A stretch of 64,000 nt of DNA from Lamellibrachia satsuma (Eukaryota; Annelida; Polychaeta; Sabellida; Siboglinidae), in NCBI GenBank assembly GCA_033239005.1, contig BSQZ01000037.1, positions 6,349,001 through 6,413,000 of the forward strand, read 5' to 3'. This document shows positions 36,851 to 45,559 of the stretch, piece after piece. The notes under the pieces are model-generated. The model did not search any database and had not been told where the DNA came from. It was given only the letters and a program-made list of their open reading frames with translations. Position numbers and translations under genes: made by a program. Within the stretch, counting starts at the first letter, position 1. Every line of letters begins with the position of its first letter.

Positions 36851-37207
36851 AGAGGTTTCACGAAACGGGAGAGAGAGCGAGAGTGAGAGTGAAGAGAGGA
36901 GGAGGAGAAGAATAGGGGGCTGGAGAGGAGGATGGTAGGGATAGAGGTAGGGGAGTGGATGGGAGAGAGGGGAGAAGAGAGAGGGAAAGAGGAGGGATAT
37001 ATTTAACAAGATTTAACAAGATTTGCCATCCAAGCCAAAGGCCCAGATGGCAAGTGGACAAGGAAGCCATTGGCTTATCGAGAGTCCAACAATGTTCACC
37101 TACTTATAACCCGCCCTCCTGAGATATGTGTCAACCTTGTTTTATGGGAGATAGAGAGGCCGAGAGATTGAGAGAGAGAGAGAGAGGAGAGAGACAGAGA
37201 CTCTGAC

Positions 37208-37280
<73 letters not shown>

Positions 37281-40200
37281 CAAACAATGCATATACCACC
37301 CGTGAAACATGCCTGACATATTCCATGACAGTTGCCATTGACGATTTGAGCGTTGGATTTGGGAGGCAAAGAATCAGTTGCTCTCGCTCTGGCTTACTGT
37401 CAGACGCTTACATATCGCTCGACATACCCACATCAAACGAGATGTAGGCATCTTGTAATCTGATTCGATGTCTTTGTCGCCAGGTGGTGCGCGAACATGT
37501 CGGCGACCACATCGTCGCGATTGACTCAGTCTTGGGCAACGTGGCCGACGATAATGTCAACAAGTTCGACTTTGTCCCAGCGTCGTACCTCACGCGACGC
37601 GCCCAAGTCGTCGTACGCGATGATGTCACGGCCGACGCCGCGGCTTACAGAGGTGGCAGCATCGTCCCGGTAGGTGGCGCCAACTGTCCGCATCTGTCCC
37701 TCTGGTGCGACGTAAAATTAATGCTTAGTTATATGTGTGTTGAGAGAGCCCAAGGGACATTTGTTATACAGCAAAATATGATTTCGTTTTCGCGAAATTT
37801 TATTTCGTTTCCTCACTATAACAGTCACCAACTTAACGGTAAGAAAACGTAACGGTGTGATGTTACTGTTACACTTCTCGGACGTGCAACACCGCAATAA
37901 TCTCAATTGCTGCGTGTTTCTTTGGAAAGGTCGCGTGCACTCGCTTAATGGCAGGCGTGTGCGCATAAATCGTGTACTACTAATTTTCCTCTTTAGCGAC
38001 GGTTTGGAGTATCTTGGCCCAAGATAAATACATTTCACCATATTTTTCAATATTTCCTTATTTCTTGATATGCGCGATTAACGAAGTGTTCCGCTCCACA
38101 TTATTATCCCATTGCGCAAGGTGGTTCGACCGGCTTGCGAAAAAAAGAAATGATTATGGTCCCCTGCATCGGCTAACACAGGGTTTTGTGGTGTTCTAAC
38201 ATTGGTATAAATTATTAACGCAAAAACGATTTTGATAAATGACTTTCCAAAGAGTGTAAAAATGTACGTACAGCTGTCTATACAACATCATTCTGGTTTA
38301 TCCTCGGATGAGGTACGTGGAATTAAGTAGGGGGAAGGGGGTGGGTAGTGGGTGCCCTGATTCTATGTTTCGATTAATTAATTTACTGTAGAACTTATAC
38401 AAGCATATTTTTCTACACCAACTCCACTGAAAAATCCAAATCAATAGTTTGTTTGCTTTGGTAGAAATGCACACATAGAAGACGTAGGCGATCATATCCC
38501 TCCATTTCTCATGATGACGTGTCTCTCAACAATTATGTTGTGTTCGTTCCTAGCCAGGCTGCTGCATCGTCAAGGATTTGTATTATTTTGTTTTCCCGTA
38601 ATATGTTGTCATTAGACGTGACAACAAGAAAGTAACTCGCGATGTTGCAGGTGGATCAAGTGTCATTCGACCGACTCATCGCCTACGACGACCTCTGCTT
38701 CATCGGTAGCGGCAACCCCGTGCGAGCCGAGTTCCTGCGGCTGTGGGTGGCCGCTGCCGGCGGTGCTTCCTACGTGGCCATGGCCGCAAAGGACGGCCGT
38801 CTGACGGGCTACGGCTGTCGGCGGCCGTGCGTCCAGCGACGGACACACCTTGTTGGGCCGTTGTACGCCGACAACGCCTCGGTGGCCGAAGCCCTGCTGC
38901 GGAGGTTATGTGCCGACGTCGTTGGGGAGACAGTCGTCCTTGACTTCTGGTGAGCTTCAAACATCAAGAGTCACAAAGCAGGGGTTACGTTTTAGCCACA
39001 AGATATTGCTATTTAATCTGAGATTAAAAGGTTTCTGTGAATGAAAGCCAAGTGACCTTAGCTATAAAGTCCGCATGAACACACAAATGAATCAAAACAA
39101 AATAATCGTACACATATCGCTTTTTTTAATGACAGAGGACGTTATGTTACTCGAATCAGATTAGACCTCAAAACTTAACAAATTGTATATGGAACTCTTA
39201 CAGGTAACGCTGCAGCAAAATGTGCTGTCAGTCTTAGTAGAACGTGTATTGGTGTTATTTTTTTTGGACAAACTAGTAAGTTCTTGGCAAGTTCTTGAGT
39301 TGAGTCAGTTGTCCGGCCATCACTGATGCTGTCTGTCACCGTGGGATTTTGTGAACATTTTGTGAACACCCTTGCATTGTCGTCATTGTGTGTCACGCGC
39401 GTTGCCTCCAAACGATCTGTTTTTCTCTTTTTTATAGCGTTATAAGGTTGACCAACACTAACCGGGGAACGCCTAATTTTATTACCTCATTAACTTCGGA
39501 CGTATCAGCAGAAGACGCTCGTTTTCTCTTGTGCTGGAAAGTGGAAATGAAACTGATGCTTGTTTTATCTGGTATAGTAGAAAAGTATGCTTATTTATTA
39601 GACAAACAGCAAAAAATTTGTGTAATTCATTCTATTCACTTTAAAGTGCTATTCTTTGAATTGTGAAGGTTCAAACGTGAGTGGGTCAGTGGCCCAGCGC
39701 TCCCTCAGATCTAGTGGCTCAGCACTCCCTCAGATCTAGTGGCCCAGTGCTCCCTCAGATCTAGTGGCTCAGCACTCCCTCAGATCTAGTGGCCCAGTGC
39801 TCCCTCAGATCTAGTGGCCCCTCCTCTCTGGTGGGTGTTTTGGATAATACACGATCACCTTCTTTTCTAGATGAAATCTAACAACTGCTTCTAATACAAA
39901 ATATATTGTCATACTTACTTTTTATAAGTAGGCAATTAACTTAGTCTAGATCTTTGATCATTAAAGAATAATCACATCAGAACATTCGTGTGAAAATTAA
40001 CTTTCCACGTGAAAATATGGCGATCTGCGGATTTCCACGATAGGTGCATAGTGTTACGATGGCCTCAGTGACCTAAACTGTGTGGATTCCTAACAGTTAC
40101 CTGTGGAGAAAATTTGCATAGCTCAATCTTCCCTGTGGCTCACTCCTCTTGTGGCCCACTTCTAAGTGTAGCCCACTCCTCCCTGTGGCCCACTCCTCCG

Positions 40201-40836
40201 TGTGGCTCACTCATCCCTGTGGCCCACTCTTCCCTGTGGCTCACTCCTCCCTGTCGCCCACTTCTCACTAGTCTCTGCCTAAACAACAGTGATTGTCTTT
40301 ACACCAGAAACAAGTGAAAACATCTTCTCGTGTTTCAGAAATCTGTGAGATTGGTTGGTTATTTATTCAATACACTACACATTCCCACGTTGTTTCCTCT
40401 TACGTCCAATGTGCCTAGACGTGCATTTCTAAATCACTCAGTAAATCTTCACATGTCCACCTCGTGTGGTTGTTGTCCTCTCACACCGCGCTACGTTCCA
40501 CTAACTAACACATACTCTGCAGGTTGTAATTCTGCGTTGACACGTCGTTAACTAACACAATATCTAACTAACATGTATTATGACATTCGTTTGGATATCA
40601 TTTACATAAAGAAATGTCTCGTTATTGAGTGGCATTCATTTACTTCACTTTCCCAGTTAACTGATCGCCGGGTTGTTTCCATACGTAGGTTGAAGAACCA
40701 AGCGGCACTCACGATGACGGAGAAGTTGGGCTTTGAAAAAGTGTTTGACTTGGCTCGTATGCATCTCAACGGCGACGCGAACGAGTACAAGGAATCCGTG
40801 TTCGCGGTCACTAGTTTATTTGGGTGTGGATTTTAG
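25577..40836 (+). CDS. Two-domain GNAT acetyltransferase gene (5 exons seen, 5' incomplete)
   Basis: Five exons join in frame to at least 324 residues: 25577-25806, 34469-34582, 37484-37669, 38651-38949 and 40689-40836, all with GT donors and AG acceptors. The N-terminal half is a GNAT fold that would transfer an acetyl group from acetyl-CoA. It has a FEDGYVVRAMTPSDID start, FYIGELDGK, and the acetyl-CoA P-loop motif RRRGYGTRLR. The C-terminal half (exons 4-5) looks like the Acetyltransf_18 domain: VGPLYADN, EKLGFEKVFDLARMHL and VFAVTSL. The substrate is unknown. There is no start codon before 25633, and an in-frame TAG lies at 25552-25554, so at least one 5' exon is missing. Exons are GC-rich while introns are AT-rich and full of repeats. 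Confidence 0.85.
26040..26270. repeat. ~27-bp degenerate minisatellite, left of CR1
   Basis: Loose tandem copies of a unit containing ATAACGGCAATCAACC and CCTAACCCTAAC. The same unit resumes right after the CR1 element (31150-31240) and appears in inverse orientation at 31400-31475, so the CR1 probably inserted in this array. Confidence 0.7.
26346..26720 (+). repeat. Two ~220-bp tandem monomers upstream of CR1 ORF1
   Basis: The two units start at 26346 and 26566 with TAGAATAAGTATTA and share TGTAGACATATATTA, GTAGTATTTT/GGAGTATTTT and CGGATTC. They diverge towards their ends. Tandem units at the 5' end of a LINE can act as promoter monomers; here that is inference from position. Confidence 0.55.
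27018..28175 (+). CDS. CR1 LINE ORF1 protein with zinc motif and SGNH esterase
   Basis: An intact 385-codon frame. The N-terminus has paired cysteines (CGSCSNWVDF, then CEKSW and CRGC, about residues 17-55) like the PHD-type motif of CR1 ORF1 proteins. A coiled-coil-like MKELEVELEELRLLV follows, then a Gly/Lys/Glu-rich repetitive linker (residues about 110-195, GVGETGGKE-type repeats). The C-terminal half is an SGNH/GDSL hydrolase: FVGDSIVRK with the nucleophile Ser, VHVGTNNVE, and KDGLHLSGKG with the Asp-x-x-His pair. Known CR1 ORF1 proteins carry such an esterase. It is probably an RNA-binding or membrane-associated accessory of retrotransposition. Confidence 0.85.
   Translation: MMAPCKRQLKATRHLICGSCSNWVDFVKSGCEKSWAEVQADSFSFECRGCARMKELEVELEELRLLVVAMVRREQGSCASSSGGGTVDDKVGKDTRDARESSPQPGRKLRGGKVTGRKETGRKGTGGKTTRVKERGVGETGGKEKGVGETEGKTTGVKERGVGETRAKEWEVGETGGKGSGQNVMEGIERKSYSAAVIEGVRKRARVFVGDSIVRKTDRVLNKGDNVVVCLPGAKIEAITERVKNIVGSDKDGSVLVHVGTNNVEREGTTAIVRKYRQLVRTLKQTRVEQVILSGILPVMGRRGHKYRNCRGMAINMLVQRLCREEEVGFVDLWGSFVGRADMYMKDGLHLSGKGAAVFADKLSAAVDSDLGTMTNIFGSKHSLN
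28178..31050 (+). pseudogene. CR1 LINE ORF2 (endonuclease-RT), one frameshift
   Basis: The endonuclease reads from 28178 (CLNARSIVNKKNELN, IIGITETWAN, GGGVILYVKE, IGLVYRSPN) to a stop at 28651. One base is missing in the A-rich stretch near 28640, and the rest continues without a stop to 31050: IMGDFNHGHIQWN, SDHNQIHF, then RT with KSPGVDGIPPKLL, NYRPVSLTSVICKLLER, IIYLDFQKAFDKV, SGVPQGSVLGPILFL and the catalytic FADDTKLF. The C-terminus has RPHLEYCIQAW and ERIQRRATKMI. All catalytic residues are present. It starts two bases after the ORF1 stop in another frame. A recent insertion is likely. Confidence 0.88.
31150..31480. repeat. ~27-bp minisatellite right of CR1, with inverted part
   Basis: Units of the 26040-26270 array resume at 31150-31240 (GGCAATCAATCCTTAA). 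A related stretch at 31400-31475 is on the opposite strand (GGGTAGATTGGCGTTGTAG). Confidence 0.6.
31488..31580 (-). mobile_element. CR1 3' tail fragment
   Basis: Reverse complement of the CR1 3' end: AACAAGATT at the left, then GGACAAGGAAGTC, CTTATCAAGAGTCCAACAAT. More diverged than the full-length copy. Confidence 0.72.
31581..32819. other. Intron 1 DNA without recognisable features
   Basis: AT-rich sequence with no supported exon, RNA gene or repeat. Small open frames here have no features of coding sequence. Confidence 0.5.
32824..33244 (+). mobile_element. MITE copy 2
   Basis: Related along its length to the insertion in gag (10372-10824). It shares GCAGTTGACCTTCG near the left end, TTTAACAGGCGGAGGGATTT inside, and ACATGGCCACCAATGGAATT near the right. 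The right end has CTGTGGTCTGAC. CTAC flanks it at 32820-32823 and 33245-33248, a 4-bp target duplication like the TGCA of the gag copy. Confidence 0.72.
33245..34468. other. Intron 1 DNA, unrecognised
   Basis: No gene supported. A 147-codon minus-strand open frame at 33624-34067 has low-complexity, non-domain-like composition and no recognisable motif. A GC-rich patch near 33430-33460 contains GCGCGTGCGCG. Confidence 0.5.
34469..34582 (+). CDS. GNAT gene, exon with acetyl-CoA motif
   Basis: 114 bases, phase 0 at both ends, following CATCCCAG and followed by GTAAGG. It encodes VVASAIRIPWSDRVYYFSTY and then the R-R-G-Y-G-T pyrophosphate-binding loop of GNAT enzymes. It lies between an 8.66-kb intron and a 2.9-kb intron. 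Confidence 0.87.
34621..34885 (+). mobile_element. MITE copy 3, 3'-truncated
   Basis: It begins GGGTTCAGCCTACAGTTGA, 39 bases after the GNAT exon donor, and follows the gag-copy MITE through AGAATTTTTCTGCTATGG and GCGTTTTAAAAGAGCT to about 34885. It then loses similarity just before the inverted copy 4. Confidence 0.65.
34954..35390 (-). mobile_element. MITE copy 4, inverted
   Basis: Complete copy on the minus strand with clear terminal inverted repeats: GGGGTAAGACCACTGT at 34954 and ACAGTGGTCTTTCCCC at 35390. The interior matches the other copies (CAGCTCTTTTAAAACGCCCC, TCACAGCCAATAGCTTCTA). No target duplication is visible at its edges. Confidence 0.75.
35391..36240. other. Intron 2 DNA, unrecognised
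   Basis: AT-rich sequence with no supported feature. Confidence 0.5.
36253..37000 (+). repeat. ~750-bp polypurine (GA-rich) tract
   Basis: Nearly every base on this strand is A or G: runs of GAGAGA, GGGGAGA, GAAAGAG and GGGAGGGAG, with rare T or C. The long open frames on both strands are low-complexity artefacts. It lies in intron 2 of the GNAT gene, about 480 bases before the next exon. Confidence 0.95.
37001..37146 (-). mobile_element. CR1 3' tail fragment between GA tracts
   Basis: Reverse complement of the CR1 3' end: TTTAACAAGATTTAACAAG, then CATCCAAGCCAAAGGCCC, TTATCGAGAGTCCAACAATG and ACCCGCCCTCCTGAG (end of ORF2). Close to the full-length copy. It is followed by more GA repeat (37147-37207). 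Confidence 0.85.
37147..37278. repeat. GA repeat followed by (TA)n microsatellite
   Basis: GA-rich bases to 37207, then about 70 bp of pure TA dinucleotide. Confidence 0.9.
37484..37669 (+). CDS. GNAT gene, third visible exon
   Basis: 186 bases, phase 0 at both ends, after TCGCCAG and before GTAGGT. It encodes VVREHVGDHIVAIDSVLGN and the rest of the first GNAT domain, including FDFVPASY, the usual end of such domains. Confidence 0.85.
37670..38650. other. Intron 3 of the GNAT gene
   Basis: 981 bases, GTAGGT to TTGCAG, with no repeat or exon that could be supported. Confidence 0.65.
38651..38949 (+). CDS. GNAT gene, second-domain exon
   Basis: 299 bases after TGTTGCAG and before GTGAGC. It encodes VDQVSFDRLIAYDDLCF, AEFLRLWVAAAGG, GYGCRRPC and HLVGPLYADN, typical of the C-terminal Acetyltransf_18 domain. 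It ends in phase 2, and the split codon is completed by the next exon. Confidence 0.86.
39686..39822 (+). repeat. 25-bp minisatellite in GNAT intron 4
   Basis: About six units of 25 bp containing CAGATCTAGTGGC and CAGTGCTCCCT. Units alternate between GTGGCTCAGCACTCCC and GTGGCCCAGTGCTCCC. Confidence 0.92.
40122..40276 (+). repeat. 17-bp minisatellite in GNAT intron 4
   Basis: About eight units of 17 bp (CACTCCTCCCTGTGGCC and variants with GGCT). It shares the GTGGCCCA-CTCC core with the 25-bp array 300 bases upstream. Confidence 0.9.
40689..40836 (+). CDS. GNAT gene, terminal exon
   Basis: It begins after CATACGTAG. Joined to the previous exon it reads DFWLKNQAALTMTEKLGFEK and ends VTSLFGCGF with a TAG at 40834-40836. 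The E-K-L-G-F motif and the VFxxTSL ending fit the end of this enzyme family. No polyadenylation signal close to the stop was obvious; AATAAAA at about 40972 is a candidate. Confidence 0.82.
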
Positions 40837-41067
40837 CAGATTCTAATCCAACGGACATGTGCACTACGTCCCGTAAAGTTAAATCCACAAGCATTTATTG
40901 TCAAATCTGCTTTAATTATACGCTTTTTAATGACACAACTCCGGATAAATTGCGCCTCTGTAACCATTATTAAAATAAAAATATTGTAAATTAACATCAT
41001 AGCAGTAAAATATGGGCGAAAGCTGCAAAGGGGATTATCTGAGGAAGGGAATTGTTACGACTGGTTA

Positions 41068-41160
41068 ATGGTGTGTGCGTGTGTGTGTGTGTGTGTGTGT
41101 GCGTGCGTTCGTGCGCGCGTGTGCGTGCGTGCGTGCGTGCGCGCGTGTGCGTGCGCTAAA
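41068..41160. repeat. (GT/GC)n microsatellite
   Basis: GTGTGTGT followed by GTGCGTGC-type alternating purine-pyrimidine sequence. Confidence 0.92.
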
Positions 41161-42250
41161 TCGTTATTGGATGATGTATCCATGAATGCACGTATTGAAC
41201 AGGTATCATGTGAGGTGAAAGTTGAACAGCCGTGGTTATGTGTGTGGTTATATGTGAAAGACGTGGTTTTTTGTGTGGTCATATGTGAAAGACGTGGTTA
41301 GAGGTTATGAATGTACCTGTGTATCGATGTTTTATTTCGAGTGTCTGAATGATTAATAGGTATGTTTATTAATGTGTTCAACTGGATGATGTATTGATGA
41401 ATGTATTTAACAGGCATCGAGTGAACGAGTGGTAAAGGATGGAGAGTAATGTGTAGAACGTGCCTGTTAAAATGAAAACACAAAAGGACAGAGCAATATG
41501 TCGAACGCGCGAGTTAATGGGTTGAATGAGTGTTTGAAGGTTCAAGAGAAGTTAAGGGGTGGTCAAGAGAGACAAAAACGGGGTTCAAGATGAGTGACGA
41601 AGTGATATGGCTGCTCCCTCTAGCGGCTCCCTTTTGTATTGCGCTGAATGGAATGACGTCGTGAGATTGAGAAACATTTGTTGAGTGCATGGTTATATCG
41701 CTTGCATATGCGTTGTCCGAAAGGTCAAGAGAGGCCAAGAGAGGCTAAGAAGGGCCGCGACGAGTGACGTAATACGTATGTATAGGATTCTCTCAAGTAC
41801 TATGAAGAAAACAAAACACGACGAAGTGATTGTGTAATAATTCGTATTGGTATATTTGTAACGATAATCTGTTATTTCTACACGACATAAAAGTGTGTTG
41901 CTTCGTGACTTCGCTTACAACTTTTATTGATGTGCGTGCGTGCGTGCGTGCGTACGTGCGTGCGTGTATATGTGTCCGTGTATGTGTGATGCGTACGTGC
42001 GTGTGTGGTCGTCAAGACATAAATACCCGTACTGATGTTATGTCGACATCAAAACAAGCTTTATGAATCTCCAAGCACTTAATTATGAGCGCCTTTTTAC
42101 AGCAGGACAGAAGTAACTTAATTAATACATGTGCATTTTAATCATATTTTCTGTTGTTACATAAAATGGCACAAAATTATATAGTAGTATATAAGTTAAA
42201 CATGTTTCTAAAGGGTATTCTACTTGTTCATATGTATAGCAAATAGACAG

Positions 42251-42254
<4 letters not shown>
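41161..42254. repeat. Intergenic DNA with short GTGC microsatellite
   Basis: A GTGC-rich microsatellite lies at 41932-42005. Two diverged copies of a ~45-bp phrase beginning GATGATGTAT occur at 41170 and 41386. No gene could be supported. Confidence 0.6.
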
Positions 42255-42286
<32 letters not shown>

Positions 42287-42999
42287 GATATATGTCAACA
42301 AGTTCGTAATACAACTCCATCCAAGTTAGCAAAATCCCCAGTAGCTTTAGCACAAGTGTTTTGTCACAACGTACAGTGTCACGAATACGTGCTTCAGCAT
42401 TTTTCGGCGAATACATTAGTAAAATTCAGTCTGTACACATCGGCTTTTTCACTAACAGATCTGCCGAGGTCATTCCATTCTGCTCCATTTCACCTAGTTT
42501 GCAGCATGACCCACCTACCATCTAGAATTAGTGCTTACCACGGTGAGATACAATTACCCAGACGTAACCATCCTGAATGTATTCAGCGATGGACCGACCA
42601 CCCAGTAAGGGCAGGTGGGGAATTTTCATCTGTCATCCGAACCATTCCAATTATGCTTCAGTGCAGTGCCTTGGCATTTTTGAGTCTGGACCCGGGAAAG
42701 GGGCCCCGGGTGGGATTGGTGGGTCAAAGAAACGGTCTGCAGATCCTATGTCACACTCGGTCGGGACATTCAAATTATCAACCTTTTTCAATGGACTTCA
42801 AAGCAAGTAATCCGTAATCCGCCTGTATTATGTTGACAAGGACATAATCGTGGGAATACAGCGGAGTTCAGTAAGATGAACGTATCAACCGTAAAGGGTA
42901 TCATGAAGCTCCACCAAACCATTTCAACGGAGGCTGGGATGGTCAAGTATTGTGATGTCAGGGAATTCCGCTTCTATGTACAAAATTAAGGATGTCCAA
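42255..42999. other. Intergenic DNA, unrecognised
   Basis: A short (AT)n lies at 42255-42285. A 197-codon open frame (42224-42817) has no recognisable domain, and an overlapping frame is equally open. It may be an old mobile-element remnant, but nothing identifies it. Confidence 0.45.
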
Positions 43000-43150
43000 C
43001 TCCTGGTCCATCCCGGTCTACCTGCCAATCCACTGATCCATCTCGGTGCTCACCTCCTGTCACGTCTCGGTCTCACTGCCCATCTCCACGTCAGTCTCGG
43101 TCTAACTGCCTATCTCCTGGTCCATCCCAGTCTCACCGTAAGACCAGTTC
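43000..43150 (+). repeat. ~30-bp degenerate minisatellite
   Basis: Five imperfect units with TCTCGGTCTAACTGCC and CTGGTCCATCCC cores. Confidence 0.7.
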
Positions 43151-43199
43151 GATGTTAAGTGCTAGATACGAGCCAGAGAATGTATCTAACTGTGATGAA

Positions 43200-43660
43200 T
43201 CAGGCTTGTTTTGGTAAATGTTTCCTGAAAAAAAGTCTAGGCTTCATCGGAGAACAACAGCGAGGATAGAAGCAGTCAAAGACATGTATAATTGTGTTGG
43301 TTGGCGCGAACATGAGAGGAAGTGAGAAAATGCCCCTATTTGCCATCGGAACAAGCCTGAAACCTAGGGCATTCAAGAACTTTAAGAAATCTTCCCTGCC
43401 CATCCGACGCTAGAGCTTGAGAACACTGTTTTTCCTGCCTCCCACTCATCGTAACGGGGGAGTACAACAGGGAGAGCAAGGGACACTCCGGGGTACATCT
43501 CCTGAGTTTCCTGAATCAGTCGCCGATGTTGGTCGAGCGTCTGGTCCAGGCGACGGATGTCATTGTTGTTCTCCAGGTGGTTTGTAGCCACAGGTAGTAC
43601 AACGGCATCCACGCCCAGTGGCTCCTCCACAGCAAGCACTAAAACATAATGAAGTTAGGT
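43200..43660 (-). pseudogene. SGNH-hydrolase-like fragment
   Basis: The minus-strand frame ending at 43382 reads VDAVVLPVATNHLEN, RRLIQETQEMYPGVSLALP and VVLPRYDEW. This resembles the block around the G-x-T-N-D motif of SGNH/GDSL hydrolases and the following helix and strand. It stops, then continues in another frame (43200-43403) with no catalytic Asp-His box recognised. It is not the CR1 ORF1 esterase by sequence. It is probably a fragment of another mobile element or a retrocopy. Identification is tentative. Confidence 0.4.
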
Positions 43661-44087
43661 CAGGTAAGTTAATTAAAAGATAACACAAATTTGTTATATA
43701 TCCTGTCCACTGTACTGTTCAACCACTACACGTCACCCTGGCTCAAAAGTACTATTAACTTGGAAAACATTACAATGAAATAGAGCTCGGGCAAAACGAA
43801 AAAATAGTTTCGAAACAATTGTAAAACAATACGCATGTTTGCGTATGTAAATGTATTTATAACAGTGATTAGTACTTTTTGTGGCATTTATTATTTTGTG
43901 ACTTATTGTAATTTCTTCCCTTTTGCCATTTTTTAAAGTTACTGATATAGAAACAATAATTCGTAATATTGTCATTGCATTGTCGCTCAGTTATGATATA
44001 TGGCCATGTCCGGCAGATCTATGAGAAATCGTAATTAGGCAGGACAGTGGTCTTTCAGCTGCACTATAAACTGAATGAGACACAGTG

Positions 44088-44215
44088 ACGCCATCTAGCG
44101 GTGTCGTCTCCTCAAGCGTGGTCACATACCCGGCGAATACAACACACGTGGCGCCATCTAATGTTGTCGTTTCTTCAAACGGCATCTCATCCGCGGCGAC
44201 TACAACACGCTCAGC
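44088..44215 (+). repeat. ~63-bp direct duplication
   Basis: Two adjacent diverged copies sharing CGCCATCTA, TTGTCGT/GTGTCGTC, CATACCC/CATCTCATCC and GGCGAATACAACAC/GGCGACTACAACAC. The first contains CGCCATCTAGCGG. Confidence 0.7.
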
Positions 44216-44234
44216 CAGACACTCTTTATCTTAG

Positions 44235-44865
44235 GTAAGCGCATAGAAGCTGCTTCTACGGTGACATAAAAGCGGTTACTGCTGTGACATAGGAGCGGCT
44301 ACTGCGGTTACATATTGGCAGTTACTGCGGTGACATAGGAGCAGCTACTGCGATTAAATAAAAGCGGTTACTGAGATGAAATAAAAGCGGCTACTGCGAT
44401 GACACAGGATCAGCTACTGCGGTGACATAGGAGCGGCTACTGCGGTGACATAGGTGCGGCTACTGCAGTGACGTAAGAGTGGCTACTGCGATGACATAGG
44501 AGAGGTTACTGCGATTACAGGAGTGGCTACTGTGGTGACATAGGAGCGGCTACTGCATTGACATAGGAGCGGCTACTGCAGTGACATAAGAGTAGCTACT
44601 GCGGTGACATAGGCAGAGGCTACTGCATTGACATAGGAGCGGCTACTGCATTGACATAGGAGCGGCTACTGCAGTGGCATAAGAGTAGCTACTGCGATGA
44701 CATAGGGAGAGGCTACTGCGGTGACATACGAGCGGCTACTGTGGTGACATACGACCAGCTACTGCGGTGGCATAGAAGCGGCTCCTACTGTGTCATATGA
44801 GCGGCTACTGCGGTAACATATAAGTGGCTACTGCGGTGACATATGAGCGGCTACTGCTGTGACCA
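44235..44865 (+). repeat. 23-bp satellite array, ~26 units
   Basis: Tandem units of about 23 bp with core GTGACATAGGAGCGGCTACT followed by GCG or GCA. Many single-base variants occur, including TGACATAAGAGTGGC and TGAAATAAAAGCGGT. No coding role. Confidence 0.93.
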
Positions 44866-45559
44866 AGACACGCCGATTCGAGTGGTGATTGCAGTATGAA
44901 GAGAATACAACATTTGCGTATCGTGTACATGTAGTTAAAATAGATGTGCTGTCGACGGTGTTATTTACATTTCTACAATTGATGGGTGCTATATGCAGTA
45001 CGAAGTCGAAGCCGTGAAGCTGTTCTAACCGTCAATTACGTTGTTCGTCCAAGTTGAAGCACAGTTCCCGAACGCTAAGGCCGACTGACTAGATACGCTA
45101 CTACCAAGTCGTCGTCGCTGTGCTCGATCAAACGACCACGCGGAAAATTCAGGTACGACGCGCTTAAATCTACATTACTTAAGTTTTTAGAACCAACGGA
45201 AGTGGAGGAAACCGCCCAGCTGGATGAACGCGATGGCCACTTGAGAACGCTGAACTGCGGTCATGCGGAAACGCATATATGTCGTGAACATTTCCTCAAT
45301 CGGCGCTGGCTGCCTTCGGAAATGACGACGTCGACACACGCACACGCACACACACACACATGCACACGCATAAGCACACGCACAGAAGCTATGCTCTCCA
45401 TGTCCACGCAAATACTAACTGCGGCAAATGAACCAGGCACTGACGAAAGCCGCCTGCTCTACTTGTGTGATCGCGACACCGTTTCCTCAGGAACATCGAT
45501 TTTTTTGCGGCCCGACACGATCGATGCATAAAGAACCGCGGCGAATCACTCATCGCCGC
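44866..45559. other. Intergenic DNA with AC microsatellite
   Basis: An (AC)-rich microsatellite lies at 45333-45386. Nothing else could be supported. Confidence 0.55.

Noticed and set aside
36196..37009. Minus-strand frames of 221 and 266 residues rich in Ser and Leu
   Set aside because: They are translations of a CT-rich low-complexity tract; overlapping frames are equally open.
42224..42817. 197-codon open frame and an overlapping 77-codon frame
   Set aside because: It begins in an AT microsatellite and no known motif is visible. Two frames are equally open, so coding cannot be supported.
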